Shown here: one piece after another, positions 49,229 to 58,498 of the stretch
How the letters are laid out: each line of letters begins with the position of its first letter
Position numbering within the stretch: position 1 is the first letter of the stretch
DNA from: Dehalobacter sp.
GTDB lineage: Bacteria; Bacillota; Desulfitobacteriia; Desulfitobacteriales; Syntrophobotulaceae
Reading direction: 5' to 3'
DNA: 64,000 nucleotides
Assembly (NCBI GenBank): GCA_023667845.1
Contig: JAMPIU010000206.1
Coordinates: 124,001-188,000, forward strand
Made by a program: the position numbers and the translations under genes
Notes under the pieces: model-generated
Databases searched by the model: none
Seen by the model: the letters and a program-made list of their open reading frames with translations, nothing else
Told to the model about the DNA's origin: nothing

Positions 49229-51052
49229 TCATTTTTGTAAATGGTACGGTATCGTAGCCACGCACACATTTCTCCGATATAACAAATGTGTACGGATTAG
49301 TAAGCTCGACTGGTTATGCAGAATATGGTGCCATCCTTTTTTCGGAATAAATTCCGGGATCAGAACCATGATCTGATAATTCTGATCGGCTGCTTTGTGT
49401 TCGATCATATCGATAAATTTGGTCAGCGGATGGATAATGCTCCGGTGTAGAGAATTCAACGTTACCAAACGGACGTCGGGATTCCATTTCTCCCACTTTT
49501 CCTCGAGCTTTTTCTCTTCCTCCTTATCAAAGCAAACACTTACCGCAATGATCTGGTTTGCCGACAGCGATTTCGCATAGTTTAACGCATTTTCCACTAC
49601 GCGCGTGATGCTTGCGACAGGAATAATGATAATATTTCCTTTAATCGGTACTGTTGGTTCAGCCGCCGATACCCGAAGCTGCTCTGCGACGTCCATATAA
49701 TGCTTATGGATTCTGTGGAAAAGCAGAATAATCAACGGCAGGAAGATTAAAATCGGCCAAACCTGTGTGAACTTGGTCAACAGGAACATCATGACAACGA
49801 TGAAGCTGATCAGCGCCCCGAGCGAATTAACAATCAGCTTTGGCATCCAGCCTTTCGGCTTTTCGCGGAACCATTTCACGATCATTCCGGTCTGAGCCAG
49901 GGTGAACGGAATAAACACACCAATCGCATAAAGCGGAATCAGGCGCTCCGTTTGCCCTTTAAAAGCTACAATTAAGAGGATCGATAAAAAGCCAAGGATA
50001 AGGATTCCATTGGAGAATCCAAGACGGTCTCCGCGGATCGTGAACATCCTTGGAATAAATTTGTCTTTGGCAAGATTCACAGCCAGCAAAGGGAAAGCCG
50101 AGTATCCGGTATTTGCGGCCAGAATCAAAATTAACGCGGTTGTGCCCTGAATAAAGTAGTAGATAAAATTACGTCCGAATATTCCTTCAGCCATTTGGGA
50201 AACAACCGTTTCCTGTGGGTTCGGGGCTATTCCATAATAAAAGGCCAGAAACACAATCCCCGAAAATAATATCGCGAGCAAACTACCCATCGCCATTAAT
50301 GTTTTGGCCGCATTATTCGGAGCGGGCTCTTTAAAATTCGGGATCGCGTTAGAAATAGCTTCAACGCCAGTCAAAGCCGAACAGCCGGAGGCAAAGGCCT
50401 TGAGCAGAATAAACAGGCTTATCCCTGCGACAGGTGTGCCTACAGCCGCATGCAGTTCAGCCGGTACCTGACCAGTTAAGACATTGTACAGACCGGCACC
50501 AATTAAAATAAACAGGGCCGCCACAAACAAATAGACAGGATAGGCCAGGATAGAAGCGGATTCTCTTATCCCGCGCAGATTAAGGACCGTAATCAAGAGA
50601 ACAAAAAACACAGCGATACCTACCGTATGGGCATGCAAGGCCGGGAAAGCTGAGGTAAGCGCATCGGTTCCTGCAGACACACTAACCGCTACAGTCAGAA
50701 TGTAGTCGACCAGCAGGGAGCCTCCGGCGATTAAGCCTGAATTCATGCCGAGGTTGTTCTTCGATACGACATATGCTCCGCCGCCGTGCGGATAAGCAAA
50801 AATGATCTGCCGGTACGACAGGATTAAAGCGATTAAGAGAACCAAAACGCCGATCGCGATCGGAACAGAATACCAGAATGCTGCCGCTCCGACCGTAAAG
50901 AGAACGATTAGGATTTGTTCCGGGCCGTACGCAACTGAGGATAAAGCGTCGGAAGAAAGAATCGCAAGGGCTTTCTTCTTGTTCAGCTTCTGTTCGCCGA
51001 GCTCCGTTGATTTTAAGGGACGCCCGATTAAGAAGCGTTTAAGGGAAGATAC
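49229..51052 (-). CDS. kimA: KimA-type high-affinity potassium importer (KUP/APC superfamily)
   Basis: 607 residues from the Met of MVSSLKRFLIGRPLKS, which matches the start of B. subtilis KimA (YdaO); the frame continues upstream through a repeat sequence. Twelve membrane helices carry KimA hallmarks such as ALAILSSDALSSVAYGPEQIL, LSYRQIIFAYPHGGGAYVVS, SGCSALTGVEAISN and RGDRLGFSNG. The C-terminal cytoplasmic domain is also colinear with KimA (WHHILHNQSSLLIR near the end). It imports potassium with protons. It lies directly downstream of kdpDE but behind their terminator and a palindromic site, so KdpE could control it. Confidence 0.88.
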   Translation of the reverse strand, partial: VSSLKRFLIGRPLKSTELGEQKLNKKKALAILSSDALSSVAYGPEQILIVLFTVGAAAFWYSVPIAIGVLVLLIALILSYRQIIFAYPHGGGAYVVSKNNLGMNSGLIAGGSLLVDYILTVAVSVSAGTDALTSAFPALHAHTVGIAVFFVLLITVLNLRGIRESASILAYPVYLFVAALFILIGAGLYNVLTGQVPAELHAAVGTPVAGISLFILLKAFASGCSALTGVEAISNAIPNFKEPAPNNAAKTLMAMGSLLAILFSGIVFLAFYYGIAPNPQETVVSQMAEGIFGRNFIYYFIQGTTALILILAANTGYSAFPLLAVNLAKDKFIPRMFTIRGDRLGFSNGILILGFLSILLIVAFKGQTERLIPLYAIGVFIPFTLAQTGMIVKWFREKPKGWMPKLIVNSLGALISFIVVMMFLLTKFTQVWPILIFLPLIILLFHRIHKHYMDVAEQLRVSAAEPTVPIKGNIIIIPVASITRVVENALNYAKSLSANQIIAVSVCFDKEEEKKLEEKWEKWNPDVRLVTLNSLHRSIIHPLTKFIDMIEHKAADQNYQIMVLIPEFIPKKGWHHILHNQSSLLIRTHLLYRRNVCVATIPYHLQK

Positions 51053-51074
51053 CATGAAATGTTTCACCATCCAA

Positions 51075-51125
51075 TTAAAATAGTTGCGTTCCTTGCCATC
51101 CATGGCCGTTGGCAGCCTTTGCTGC
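51075..51125. repeat. Intergenic repeat copy D upstream of kimA
   Basis: Minus strand: AGTGCAGCAAAGG followed by GGCCATGGATGGCAAGGA, resembling copies B and C. It lies just before the likely kimA start and extends the apparent reading frame. Confidence 0.45.
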
Positions 51126-51138
51126 ACTTAGATATATT

Positions 51139-51158
51139 ATGAAGTACTTATACTTCAT
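51139..51158. promoter_or_regulatory. Palindromic operator candidate in the kimA promoter region
   Basis: ATGAAGTA-CTTA-TACTTCAT, a perfect 8-4-8 inverted repeat about 90 bases before kimA, with TATA-rich flanks. KdpE is an attractive but unproven binder. Confidence 0.45.
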
Positions 51159-51273
51159 GATATACCAAAAAAGGTTAATTTCATTCGCACACCTATTTAT
51201 AACACCGATGGCATAAAGAAAGAATTCAGATATATGCCCTTCATGTAAAGAATGTATAAAGATTATGCCAAAT

Positions 51274-51297
51274 AAAAAAAGCCCGTTTGTACGGGCT
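51274..51297 (-). terminator. Terminator of kdpDE, overlapping the kdpE stop
   Basis: AGCCCGT pairs with ACGGGCT across ACAA, followed by seven T on the minus strand. The kdpE stop codon lies within the stem. Confidence 0.85.
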
Positions 51298-51997
51298 AAA
51301 TCTCCTCAACCATCCGATATCCTACCCCAACCTCGGTCAGAATATACCTGGGTTCTGCAGGGTTGATTTCCAGCTTTCTGCGGATATTGGCCATATTGAC
51401 CCTGAGAGCTTGAATCTCATTGGTGTAAGGTCCCCATATTTCCTTCATGATGAAATCGTGGGTCAGTACTTTCCCGATGTTTTTGGAAAGCAACACAATG
51501 ATCTTGTATTCAATCGGTGTAAGGTGGATTTCTTTTCCGGCCATGGCTACAAGTCTTTTCTGATAGTTTATCTCGAGATCGCCGACTGTGATCTTCTCTG
51601 ATTCGGGGAAACTGACACTGACATTCTTTTGACTGTGACGGATCCCGGTTCTTATCCTGGCCAGCAGCTCGGAAGTACCAAACGGTTTGGTCAGATAATC
51701 GTCCGCACCAAGATCCAGGGCTTCAACTTTTTCCCGTTCCTGTCCGCGGGCCGACACAACAATGATCGGAATTCCGCTCCACTGCCTGATCGTACGCAGC
51801 ACTTCGACGCCGTCCATATCCGGCAAACCGAGATCCAGCAAGATCAAATCGGGCGAATAGGATGCCGCCATTGAGACAGCCTCTTTCCCCCGGGCTGTCC
51901 GGATAATCTGATAATCATTGGAAGTCAGGATCGCCGAAATAAAGTTGCAGATTTTTTCATCATCCTCGACAATCAGGAGCAAAGGTTTGTTACTCAT
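51296..51997 (-). CDS. kdpE: KdpE-type response regulator (OmpR family)
   Basis: 233 residues from the ATG at 51997 (GGAGAACATTT upstream), overlapping kdpD by 8 bases. Receiver domain with LLIVEDDEKI, phospho-acceptor LILLDLGLPDMDG (Asp about 54) and KPF. The C-terminal winged helix has HLTPIEYKIIVLLSKNIGKVLTHDFIMKEIWG and LRVNMANIRRKLE, as in KdpE. It is phosphorylated by the KdpD partner. Confidence 0.93.
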   Translation of the reverse strand: MSNKPLLLIVEDDEKICNFISAILTSNDYQIIRTARGKEAVSMAASYSPDLILLDLGLPDMDGVEVLRTIRQWSGIPIIVVSARGQEREKVEALDLGADDYLTKPFGTSELLARIRTGIRHSQKNVSVSFPESEKITVGDLEINYQKRLVAMAGKEIHLTPIEYKIIVLLSKNIGKVLTHDFIMKEIWGPYTNEIQALRVNMANIRRKLEINPAEPRYILTEVGVGYRMVEEI

Positions 51998-54671
51998 AAA
52001 TGTTCTCCTCCAGAGGCAGTGTGAACCGGAATACGGCGCCGCCCTGCTCTTTGTTGGCAGCCTCCATTTTCCCATTGTGAGCCTTGATAATCGACATGCA
52101 TATTGACAGACCGATTCCCATTCCACGGGCTGAATCCGAACTGCGTTTGCCGCAGGGCACATAACTTTCAAATAAATACGGGAAATCCTCTTCGGTAATT
52201 CCTGGTCCGTTGTCACTAACCTCAAAGACAGCCTGAGCTCCGGTTTTTGTCACCCGCACCGCGGTCACGGTGTCATCCGGCGAATGCTTGACCGCATTTT
52301 CGAGCAGATTGATCAAAACCTGCTCAATCAGCTTTCCATCCATCGGCACCAGCAAAAGGTCTTCAGGCACCTGCACCGCTATTTTACTGTTCGGGTAACG
52401 ATGACGGGTTCTACTGATCGCTTCGGCCACGATCTCCTCAGCGGCCTCAAATGTTTTGGCGACATTCATGGTTCCTTCCTTAATCCGGGTCACGGACAAT
52501 AAGTTTTCGACCATGCGTATCAGCCATTGCGAATCTTCTTTGATGTCCGAGACCAGTTGGATATGGGTCTCTTTATCCAGATGATCACCATTTTCAAGGA
52601 TTGCTGAGCTTGCCCCGAGAATGCCGGTCAGCGGGGTCCTCAGATCGTGTGAAATTGCGCGCAGCAGATTGCTTCGCATTTTTTCTTTTTCTGATTCGAT
52701 TAATATTTGCCGCTGTTCATCAGACAGGTACTGCCGTTCCAAAGCCATGGCGACTTGGGAAATAATCATTTTTAGCAGCAGACGGTTATTACGGTTTAAC
52801 CTGCCTTTGAGACATGAAATTCCAATCACGCCAAGCACATCGCCCTGGGAAATGATCGGCATATAATAAGCGCCTGCTCCTGTATGCGTATCTGTTCCTG
52901 CACCGGCCTGTTTTTGATTGGCAAATACCCATTGAGCAACCTTGCTTTCGCGCTCCGACAGCAGAAATGAAGCATCAGGTTCTGCGGAGGATTGCGTCAG
53001 AATACCTGATGAATCCTGATGATTGGATGAACGATGCAGGTTTGCCGGTCCATACTGATCCCGGGTGTAAAAAACCGCTGAGCATTTAAAAAGCTTCACA
53101 ATGTATTCGTTCGTTAGCGTAACAATATGTTGAAGTCCTCTGGTTGTTAAAAGCCTTTTATTAATCTCATACAATAGCTCAGTGCGCCCTTCTCTTTCCG
53201 CAGCCAGCCGTGCTTGGGTCTGAATGCGGACAGTCGTTGTACTTGTGATCAAAGCCACAATCAGCATAATCACAAAAGTGACCGGATAGCCTGTCTGGAT
53301 GGCATAAAACGTGAAAAGCGGCGAAACAAAAAAGAAGTTAAAAACAAGTACACTTAAGACTGAGGCCGTAATGCCGTACACATACCCCATGGTGAGTCTG
53401 GAAATAAAAAACACAGACAAGATATAGACCATGATAATATTTTGATTGCCAAATTCCAGTGCCCGAAGGCCAAAGGATAGCAAGGTCGCCCCAGTCAGAA
53501 CCCCTATCGTTTTCCAGATATCCGGCCAGGATAAAAACAGGTCTTGGCTGATCCGCTTCCTTCGCGGTTCGCGATAGGATCTTTGAGGCCAGCTGCTTGG
53601 GATGATATGAATTTCAATGTTTGGCAGCAGCCCGATGAGCTTATCCTCAAGTGCCGGATCAAATAATGTTTTCAGCGTCTTTTTATTTCTGCTTTTTCCA
53701 ATGACAATATTTGTGATGCCCGTAAGCTTGGCATATTCCGAAATAATGGAAGCCAGACCATGTCCGTTCAGCGTCACAATTTTGGCGCCTAAGAGCTCGG
53801 CCAGATCCAGATTCTCCTGGACGTTTTTCTTTTCTTCTTCCGTAAAATACCTGCTTTCCATATCTTCGATATACAAAGCAGTCCACGGGGCATGGAAGGC
53901 CTCTGCCGATCTGGCCGTCCAGCGGATGCATTTAGCGGCCGACGGCGAAGAACTGATACAGACTAATAGCTTAATTCCGGCTGTTTTTACGGATAAGAGC
54001 TGTTCATTTTGATTCTCGTTGACAATCCGGTCCGCAACCTTGCGCATAGCGGTCTCCCGCAGGAGGCGCAGGCTTTCAAGACTTAAAGGACATTTCTTTT
54101 CCCCGCAGCGTTTCATCAGTTCGTCCGGCTCGATATCGATCAGCTCAACTTTATCGGCGCTGTCAAACATATAGTCTGGAATCGTGTCCCGCTCATTAAC
54201 CTTCGTGATATCCTGCATTAGATCTCTCAGGCTTTCGATGTGCTGCACATTGACTGTGGTGTAGACGTCAATTCCGGCATTCAGCAGCTCTTCGATATCC
54301 TGGTAGCGTTTTTTGTTCCGCATGCCGTCCGCATTACTATGGGCCAGCACATCAACCAGCAGGAGCTCGGGTTTTCTTTGCAAAGCGGCGTCCAGATCAA
54401 ATTCTTTGCGGTAACGGTTTTTATGGTTAACAGTCTTCGGCGGCAAAGTCGGCAGTCCGTCCAGCAGCTGAATGGTTTCGGGACTTGTATGCGGCTCCAG
54501 ATAACCTACGACAACATCTACCCCGCTTTTCAGCCGGCTGCGGGCATCATCAAGCATCGCATAGGTTTTTCCTACACCCGGGGCATAGCCAAAGAAGATT
54601 TTTAGTTTTCCGGTTTTGTTTGCAGCCCTGGCGCGAATATCCTGCACGCCGCCACCACCCTGACTCTTCAT
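51990..54671 (-). CDS. kdpD: KdpD-type potassium-responsive sensor histidine kinase
   Basis: 893 residues. N-terminal KdpD domain with Walker A-like FGYAPGVGKTYAML (about 27) and LLVDVLAHSNADGMRNKKRYQDIEELL; USP-like domain (about 230-360); four membrane helices (about 390-490, DUF4118); GAF-like domain (about 510-640); H box AISHDLRTPLTGI (about 665) and HATPase with NLLENAVKHSPDD, DNGPGI and GMGIGLSICMSI. Senses potassium and turgor. No kdpFABC genes are adjacent; the downstream transporter is kimA. Confidence 0.95.
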   Translation of the reverse strand: MKSQGGGGVQDIRARAANKTGKLKIFFGYAPGVGKTYAMLDDARSRLKSGVDVVVGYLEPHTSPETIQLLDGLPTLPPKTVNHKNRYRKEFDLDAALQRKPELLLVDVLAHSNADGMRNKKRYQDIEELLNAGIDVYTTVNVQHIESLRDLMQDITKVNERDTIPDYMFDSADKVELIDIEPDELMKRCGEKKCPLSLESLRLLRETAMRKVADRIVNENQNEQLLSVKTAGIKLLVCISSSPSAAKCIRWTARSAEAFHAPWTALYIEDMESRYFTEEEKKNVQENLDLAELLGAKIVTLNGHGLASIISEYAKLTGITNIVIGKSRNKKTLKTLFDPALEDKLIGLLPNIEIHIIPSSWPQRSYREPRRKRISQDLFLSWPDIWKTIGVLTGATLLSFGLRALEFGNQNIIMVYILSVFFISRLTMGYVYGITASVLSVLVFNFFFVSPLFTFYAIQTGYPVTFVIMLIVALITSTTTVRIQTQARLAAEREGRTELLYEINKRLLTTRGLQHIVTLTNEYIVKLFKCSAVFYTRDQYGPANLHRSSNHQDSSGILTQSSAEPDASFLLSERESKVAQWVFANQKQAGAGTDTHTGAGAYYMPIISQGDVLGVIGISCLKGRLNRNNRLLLKMIISQVAMALERQYLSDEQRQILIESEKEKMRSNLLRAISHDLRTPLTGILGASSAILENGDHLDKETHIQLVSDIKEDSQWLIRMVENLLSVTRIKEGTMNVAKTFEAAEEIVAEAISRTRHRYPNSKIAVQVPEDLLLVPMDGKLIEQVLINLLENAVKHSPDDTVTAVRVTKTGAQAVFEVSDNGPGITEEDFPYLFESYVPCGKRSSDSARGMGIGLSICMSIIKAHNGKMEAANKEQGGAVFRFTLPLEENIYE

Positions 54672-54780
54672 TCGTTTAACTCTTCATTGTTTAGCTATTA
54701 TAGCGCTCTATAGAACATTATCATACGCCCGATAGGATGATTTAGCAAGAACGTTCAACCCACCTTGTGTCCACATCCTC

Positions 54781-54939
54781 GCCGCTTTTAAAATGATCAC
54801 TAAGCTGCTCGTAGTGTTCAATCTTACAAATATCCCGCTGTTCATCGGGTGTACAATCGGTACCATCCTGGTTTTCAGCTTGATTTACGGGGTCGTCTAT
54901 GCGTTGACGGCCCGGGTGTATTACAGGATTGTCAGTTAG
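54781..54939 (+). pseudogene. C-terminal remnant of an FtsX-type ABC permease
   Basis: An open frame, without a plausible start or ribosome site, that ends with a hydrophobic helix and GVVYALTARVYYRIVS then TAG, the typical last helix and tail of BceB/FtsX-like permeases. Only about 50 residues remain. The rest of 54672-55132 holds a terminator and a palindrome, and no intact gene. Confidence 0.55.
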
Positions 54940-54979
54940 GAATTGCCTTCCTCAGCAATTAGATGTTGATGAGTCCCGT

Positions 54980-55014
54980 AAAAAAGCCTGCCCAACAAAT
55001 GTTGTGGCAGGCTT
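54980..55014 (-). terminator. Bidirectional-looking terminator
   Basis: AAGCCTGCC pairs with GGCAGGCTT with an inner AACA/TGTT stem; six T follow on the minus strand. It probably ends transcription of mntR. Confidence 0.75.
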
Positions 55015-55077
55015 ACCTTTATTCTGTAACACTTTTTTCTATCTAAACATATCCTGATTTTAGAATCACTCCTTAGA

Positions 55078-55093
55078 GTTAGCTAAGGCTAAC
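55078..55093. promoter_or_regulatory. DtxR/IdeR-like palindrome without an adjacent gene
   Basis: GTTAGC-TAAG-GCTAAC, within TAGGTTAGCCTTAGCTAAC on the minus strand, resembling the DtxR-family box TTAGGTTAGGCTAACC. It lies 40 bases after mntR, and no ORF follows. Confidence 0.4.
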
Positions 55094-55132
55094 CTATCGA
55101 AATAATCTACAGTAACTCCCGAACTATAGTGC

Positions 55133-55561
55133 CTACAGTAAATTCTCCTTCGAACGAATCTGAACAAAATCATCAAACTCTTTTTTCCAGGACGGATGGC
55201 TCTTGATAAATTCCACCAGTGTTTTAATCGCATCAATGGTTGCCGCTGAGAGGTAGTGTTCCATCGCCTCGGCCTCAGCAGCAAAATTGCACTTGCTACA
55301 TATCAGAGCAAGAAATTCCTGAAGCAATTGATTCCTGGTTACCAGATAAAACCCGTACTCTTTTCCTTTATCCGTGAGCTTGATCTCGCCATACGGTTCG
55401 TACTTAATATATTCATAGTCCCGCAATTTATAGAGAGCTTTCGTCACAGATGGCAAAGCGACTTGAAGTCTATGACTTATGTCCGTAACACGAACTGTAT
55501 CAAGTGACAGCGAAAAGCGATAAATTTCCTCCAAGTAATCTTCCAGGCTCGGTGAAAGCAT
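55133..55561 (-). CDS. mntR: DtxR/MntR-family manganese-responsive regulator
   Basis: 142 residues from the ATG after GAGGAGTGGGGAAG. The winged helix SLEDYLEEIYRFSLSLDTVRVTDISHRLQVALPSVTKALYKL and the metal/dimer helices with EAEAMEHYLS (conserved E-x-M/C-E-H ligands) match MntR. It is divergent from mntH, its expected target. No C-terminal SH3-like domain is present, as in MntR and unlike DtxR. Confidence 0.9.
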   Translation of the reverse strand: MLSPSLEDYLEEIYRFSLSLDTVRVTDISHRLQVALPSVTKALYKLRDYEYIKYEPYGEIKLTDKGKEYGFYLVTRNQLLQEFLALICSKCNFAAEAEAMEHYLSAATIDAIKTLVEFIKSHPSWKKEFDDFVQIRSKENLL

Positions 55562-55603
55562 CTTCCCCACTCCTCTCGCTTCACCTGAAGTTACTGATAT
55601 TTG

Positions 55604-55625
55604 TTAGCATCCATCTAAATGCTTA
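55604..55625. promoter_or_regulatory. Candidate MntR operator between mntR and mntH
   Basis: TTAGCAT and ATGCTTA form an imperfect inverted repeat separated by 8 bases in the divergent promoter region. Confidence 0.35.
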
Positions 55626-55757
55626 TCGCTATTTAAGAAAGAATGATTCAGCCGTATCACAGTAGATTCACATCTATGTGTACTGCTTCGTTCTATACCT
55701 ATATCATTTTCTTGCCTCATATGACAGTTCATTAGAAATAAGCGGAGGGTTATAACA

Positions 55758-57026
55758 ATGAGCAAAGAAATCAACCTTGTTCAAACTTCATTAACATTAC
55801 CTTTGCCTAAAAATACCTGGCTGGAAAAGATCAAAGACACACTGAGATATCTGGGCCCGGCCTTCATCGTGAGTGTCGCCTATATTGACCCCGGCAACTT
55901 TGCCACCAACATCAGCGCAGGTTCCAATTTCAATTACAATCTTGTTTGGGTTGTCTTATGGAGCAACCTGATGGCGATTTTCTTGCAAACACTGTCGGCG
56001 AAGCTCGGCATTGTCACCGGTGTTGATCTGGCTACGCAGTGCGGGCGTGTTTTCTCCAGGCCGGTAAATCTTTTACTTTGGATCATCATGCTGTTTGCCG
56101 TTATCGCAACGTATATGGCAGAATTCTTGGGCTCGACGCTTGGCCTGTACCTACTTTTCGGCATACCGCTCGTGGCAGCAGGTCTGATAACCATATGTCT
56201 GACCTTCGTCATTGTATATTTGCGGCGTTTCGGCCAGCATATGGTTGAAAGAATTATCATCAGTCTGGTGGCTGTCATCGGGGCCTCATATTGTCTCGAG
56301 CTGTTCCTGGCTGAACCGGATTGGTCAGCGGTCGCTTTGCACACCTTAGTTCCTAGCCTAGGTCCCGAAAGCATTCTGGTTGCCGTCGGTATGTTGGGCG
56401 CGACCGTTATGCCTCACGTCATTTATCTCCATTCGGACTTGATGAAAGCAAGACGTACTTCCGATGATTTGGCCGAAGCAAAAAAGCATTTCCGAATGGA
56501 ATGCTTCGATATCGCCTTTGCTATGAACATCGCGTTTCTGGTCAACGCTGCAATGGTTATTATCGCTGCAGCCGTTTTTTTTAACCAGGGACCGGTCGAT
56601 TCCATCGAACAGGCGCACAAGTCCCTGGCGCCGCTGCTTGGCAGTTTATCCAGCGGTGCTTTTGGCCTGGCGCTGCTTGCTTCAGGCCTTTCCTCATCCA
56701 CCGTTGGCGCTATGGCCGGAGAATGTATGCTGAAAGGGTTCATCGGTCTGGATATTCCGGTCAATATCCGGCGGGCAATTACTATGATTCCAGCCATCAT
56801 TCTCCTGTGGCTTGGCTTTAACCCGATGAGGATGCTGATTATGAGCCAGGTTACCTTAAGCTTTGCGCTGCCGGCAGCGGTCATTCCGCTGCTTCTGATC
56901 ACCAAACGCCGGGACATTATGGGTGAAATGGCAAACCGTAAAATCACCAATGCTGCCGGTGTGGTAATCGTAAGTCTTATTGTCTCACTGAATGTTGTTC
57001 TGTTATATTTAACTTTTTCCGCTTAA
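55758..57026 (+). CDS. mntH: Nramp-family manganese/divalent metal transporter MntH
   Basis: 422 residues, ATG after GCGGAGGG. Eleven or so helices with the Nramp metal site YIDPGNFATNISAG (DPGN, about 43-46) and GATVMPHVIYLHSDLMKAR (MPH, about 220), both invariant. It imports Mn(II), possibly Fe(II), with protons. Divergent from mntR, implying repression by Mn-MntR. Confidence 0.95.
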   Translation: MSKEINLVQTSLTLPLPKNTWLEKIKDTLRYLGPAFIVSVAYIDPGNFATNISAGSNFNYNLVWVVLWSNLMAIFLQTLSAKLGIVTGVDLATQCGRVFSRPVNLLLWIIMLFAVIATYMAEFLGSTLGLYLLFGIPLVAAGLITICLTFVIVYLRRFGQHMVERIIISLVAVIGASYCLELFLAEPDWSAVALHTLVPSLGPESILVAVGMLGATVMPHVIYLHSDLMKARRTSDDLAEAKKHFRMECFDIAFAMNIAFLVNAAMVIIAAAVFFNQGPVDSIEQAHKSLAPLLGSLSSGAFGLALLASGLSSSTVGAMAGECMLKGFIGLDIPVNIRRAITMIPAIILLWLGFNPMRMLIMSQVTLSFALPAAVIPLLLITKRRDIMGEMANRKITNAAGVVIVSLIVSLNVVLLYLTFSA

Positions 57027-57040
57027 GTTAGAACTAAACA

Positions 57041-58252
57041 TCAGTTTTCAAGATGCCTTAACCCTTTCCGATAAAAGATAATCATGAACAGCGCAGCAAT
57101 CAGAGCCATCACAGAACCATAGTAAAATGGCACGCTGTAATTGACATGATCATAAAGCAAACCTGCTATGACACTGGCCGGAAGAAGCGTAATACCCACA
57201 AGGCTGTTATAGATGCCCAGTCCTGTTCCCCGTTTGTCTTTGTCAATCAAATCAGACACCAATGCCTTCTGTACGCCGTCAGTGGCTGCGCTGTAAAGTC
57301 CGTACAACGCAAAAAGCAATACCACTACAGTTCCGCTGTTTGTTCTGCCAAACCCGAAATATAGGATTGAATACAGCAGATAGCCAAAAATAATCAGTCT
57401 TTCTCTGCCGATTTTATCTGACAGCATGCCGGCTGGTACGGAGAAGAGCGCTGACACTGCGTAAAAGATCAGATAGATCATCGGAATCAAGGAGTCTTTG
57501 ATCCCAATATCACTGGCTTTGACCAAAAGAAGCGCATCGGTTGAATTTCCCATCGTAAAGATAAAGATGATTCCAAGAAAGGCATAGTACTTTTTCGGGA
57601 AGTCCTTCAATGTAACTTTCCCAAGCGGTTCCATCTTTTCCGATTTTGCTTCCTTCACAAAGCATATAATGTTTATCAGTCCCAGCAAACCTGGGATGGC
57701 TGCTATAAGAAATACCAGCCGGTAATCATTTGGAAACAGCAGCAGGATACCTGCTGCCAGGAGCGGCCCAACGATCGCCCCGCTGTTATCCATCGCTTTG
57801 TGAAAGCCAAAGTTTTTGCCTTTGCTGCCGTCTTCGGAGGACGCGGCGATCAGGCTGTCTCTTGGCGCTGTCCGGATACCCTTGCCAACCCGCTCGGTAA
57901 ATCTGATAAGCAGAACCTGCAGCGGCGAGGTTACCAACGAAAACATGGGTGAAAGAACTGCCGTGAAAGCATACCCGATGACCATGAATGGCTTATTCTT
58001 TCTGATCTTGTCACTCCACCAGCCGGATAACGCTTTGAGTACGGATGCCGTACTCTCCGCAATCCCTTCAATCAAAGAGAGCTCCGTTTTAGTTGCTCCC
58101 AAGGACATTAAAAATAACGGCATCACAGAATAAATCATTTTTGTCGTCGTATCCGTTAAAAAGCTTGTCAGGCCTACAAAAAAAATGTTCTTCTCTATGC
58201 CCAAGATCTTCTTTTCCCGGATCTTATTGTTATTGTTCATTTCTTTTCTCAT
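57041..58252 (-). CDS. Major facilitator superfamily transporter
   Basis: 403 residues, twelve predicted helices. The MFS loop motif between TM2 and TM3 reads ALSGWWSDKIRKNKPFMVIGY and a second copy AGMLSDKIGRERLIIFG follows in the C-terminal half. RFTERVGKGIRTAPRDSLIA (about 115-134) is a characteristic conserved segment of a clade of uncharacterised MFS proteins. Substrate unknown. It converges with mntH; a Met 12 bases downstream is an alternative start. Confidence 0.85.
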   Translation of the reverse strand: MRKEMNNNNKIREKKILGIEKNIFFVGLTSFLTDTTTKMIYSVMPLFLMSLGATKTELSLIEGIAESTASVLKALSGWWSDKIRKNKPFMVIGYAFTAVLSPMFSLVTSPLQVLLIRFTERVGKGIRTAPRDSLIAASSEDGSKGKNFGFHKAMDNSGAIVGPLLAAGILLLFPNDYRLVFLIAAIPGLLGLINIICFVKEAKSEKMEPLGKVTLKDFPKKYYAFLGIIFIFTMGNSTDALLLVKASDIGIKDSLIPMIYLIFYAVSALFSVPAGMLSDKIGRERLIIFGYLLYSILYFGFGRTNSGTVVVLLFALYGLYSAATDGVQKALVSDLIDKDKRGTGLGIYNSLVGITLLPASVIAGLLYDHVNYSVPFYYGSVMALIAALFMIIFYRKGLRHLEN

Positions 58253-58498
58253 TAAAAAGAGCGATCTCCATCGCCCCAGCTCCCTTTGTCATATCCCTTA
58301 CGTCAATGCTAACACATTGTAATATCGGTTACAAGTGGGGGATAACAAATATCGCCGTTTCATCCCATTCCATATCCCAGTTCACAAATCTTACGTGCTC
58401 AGCCAATCTTTAAATCCAAAACAGTATTCATAAATAACTTCATTCCTAACGGGAAATAATAGGTAAGGTTAGGTTCAAAGTGGAAGGATGAGAGCAGT

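Noticed and set aside
51052-51270. c-di-AMP (ydaO) riboswitch before kimA
   Set aside because: The intergenic space is under 180 bases and lacks the conserved ydaO motifs; only a palindrome and a repeat are visible.
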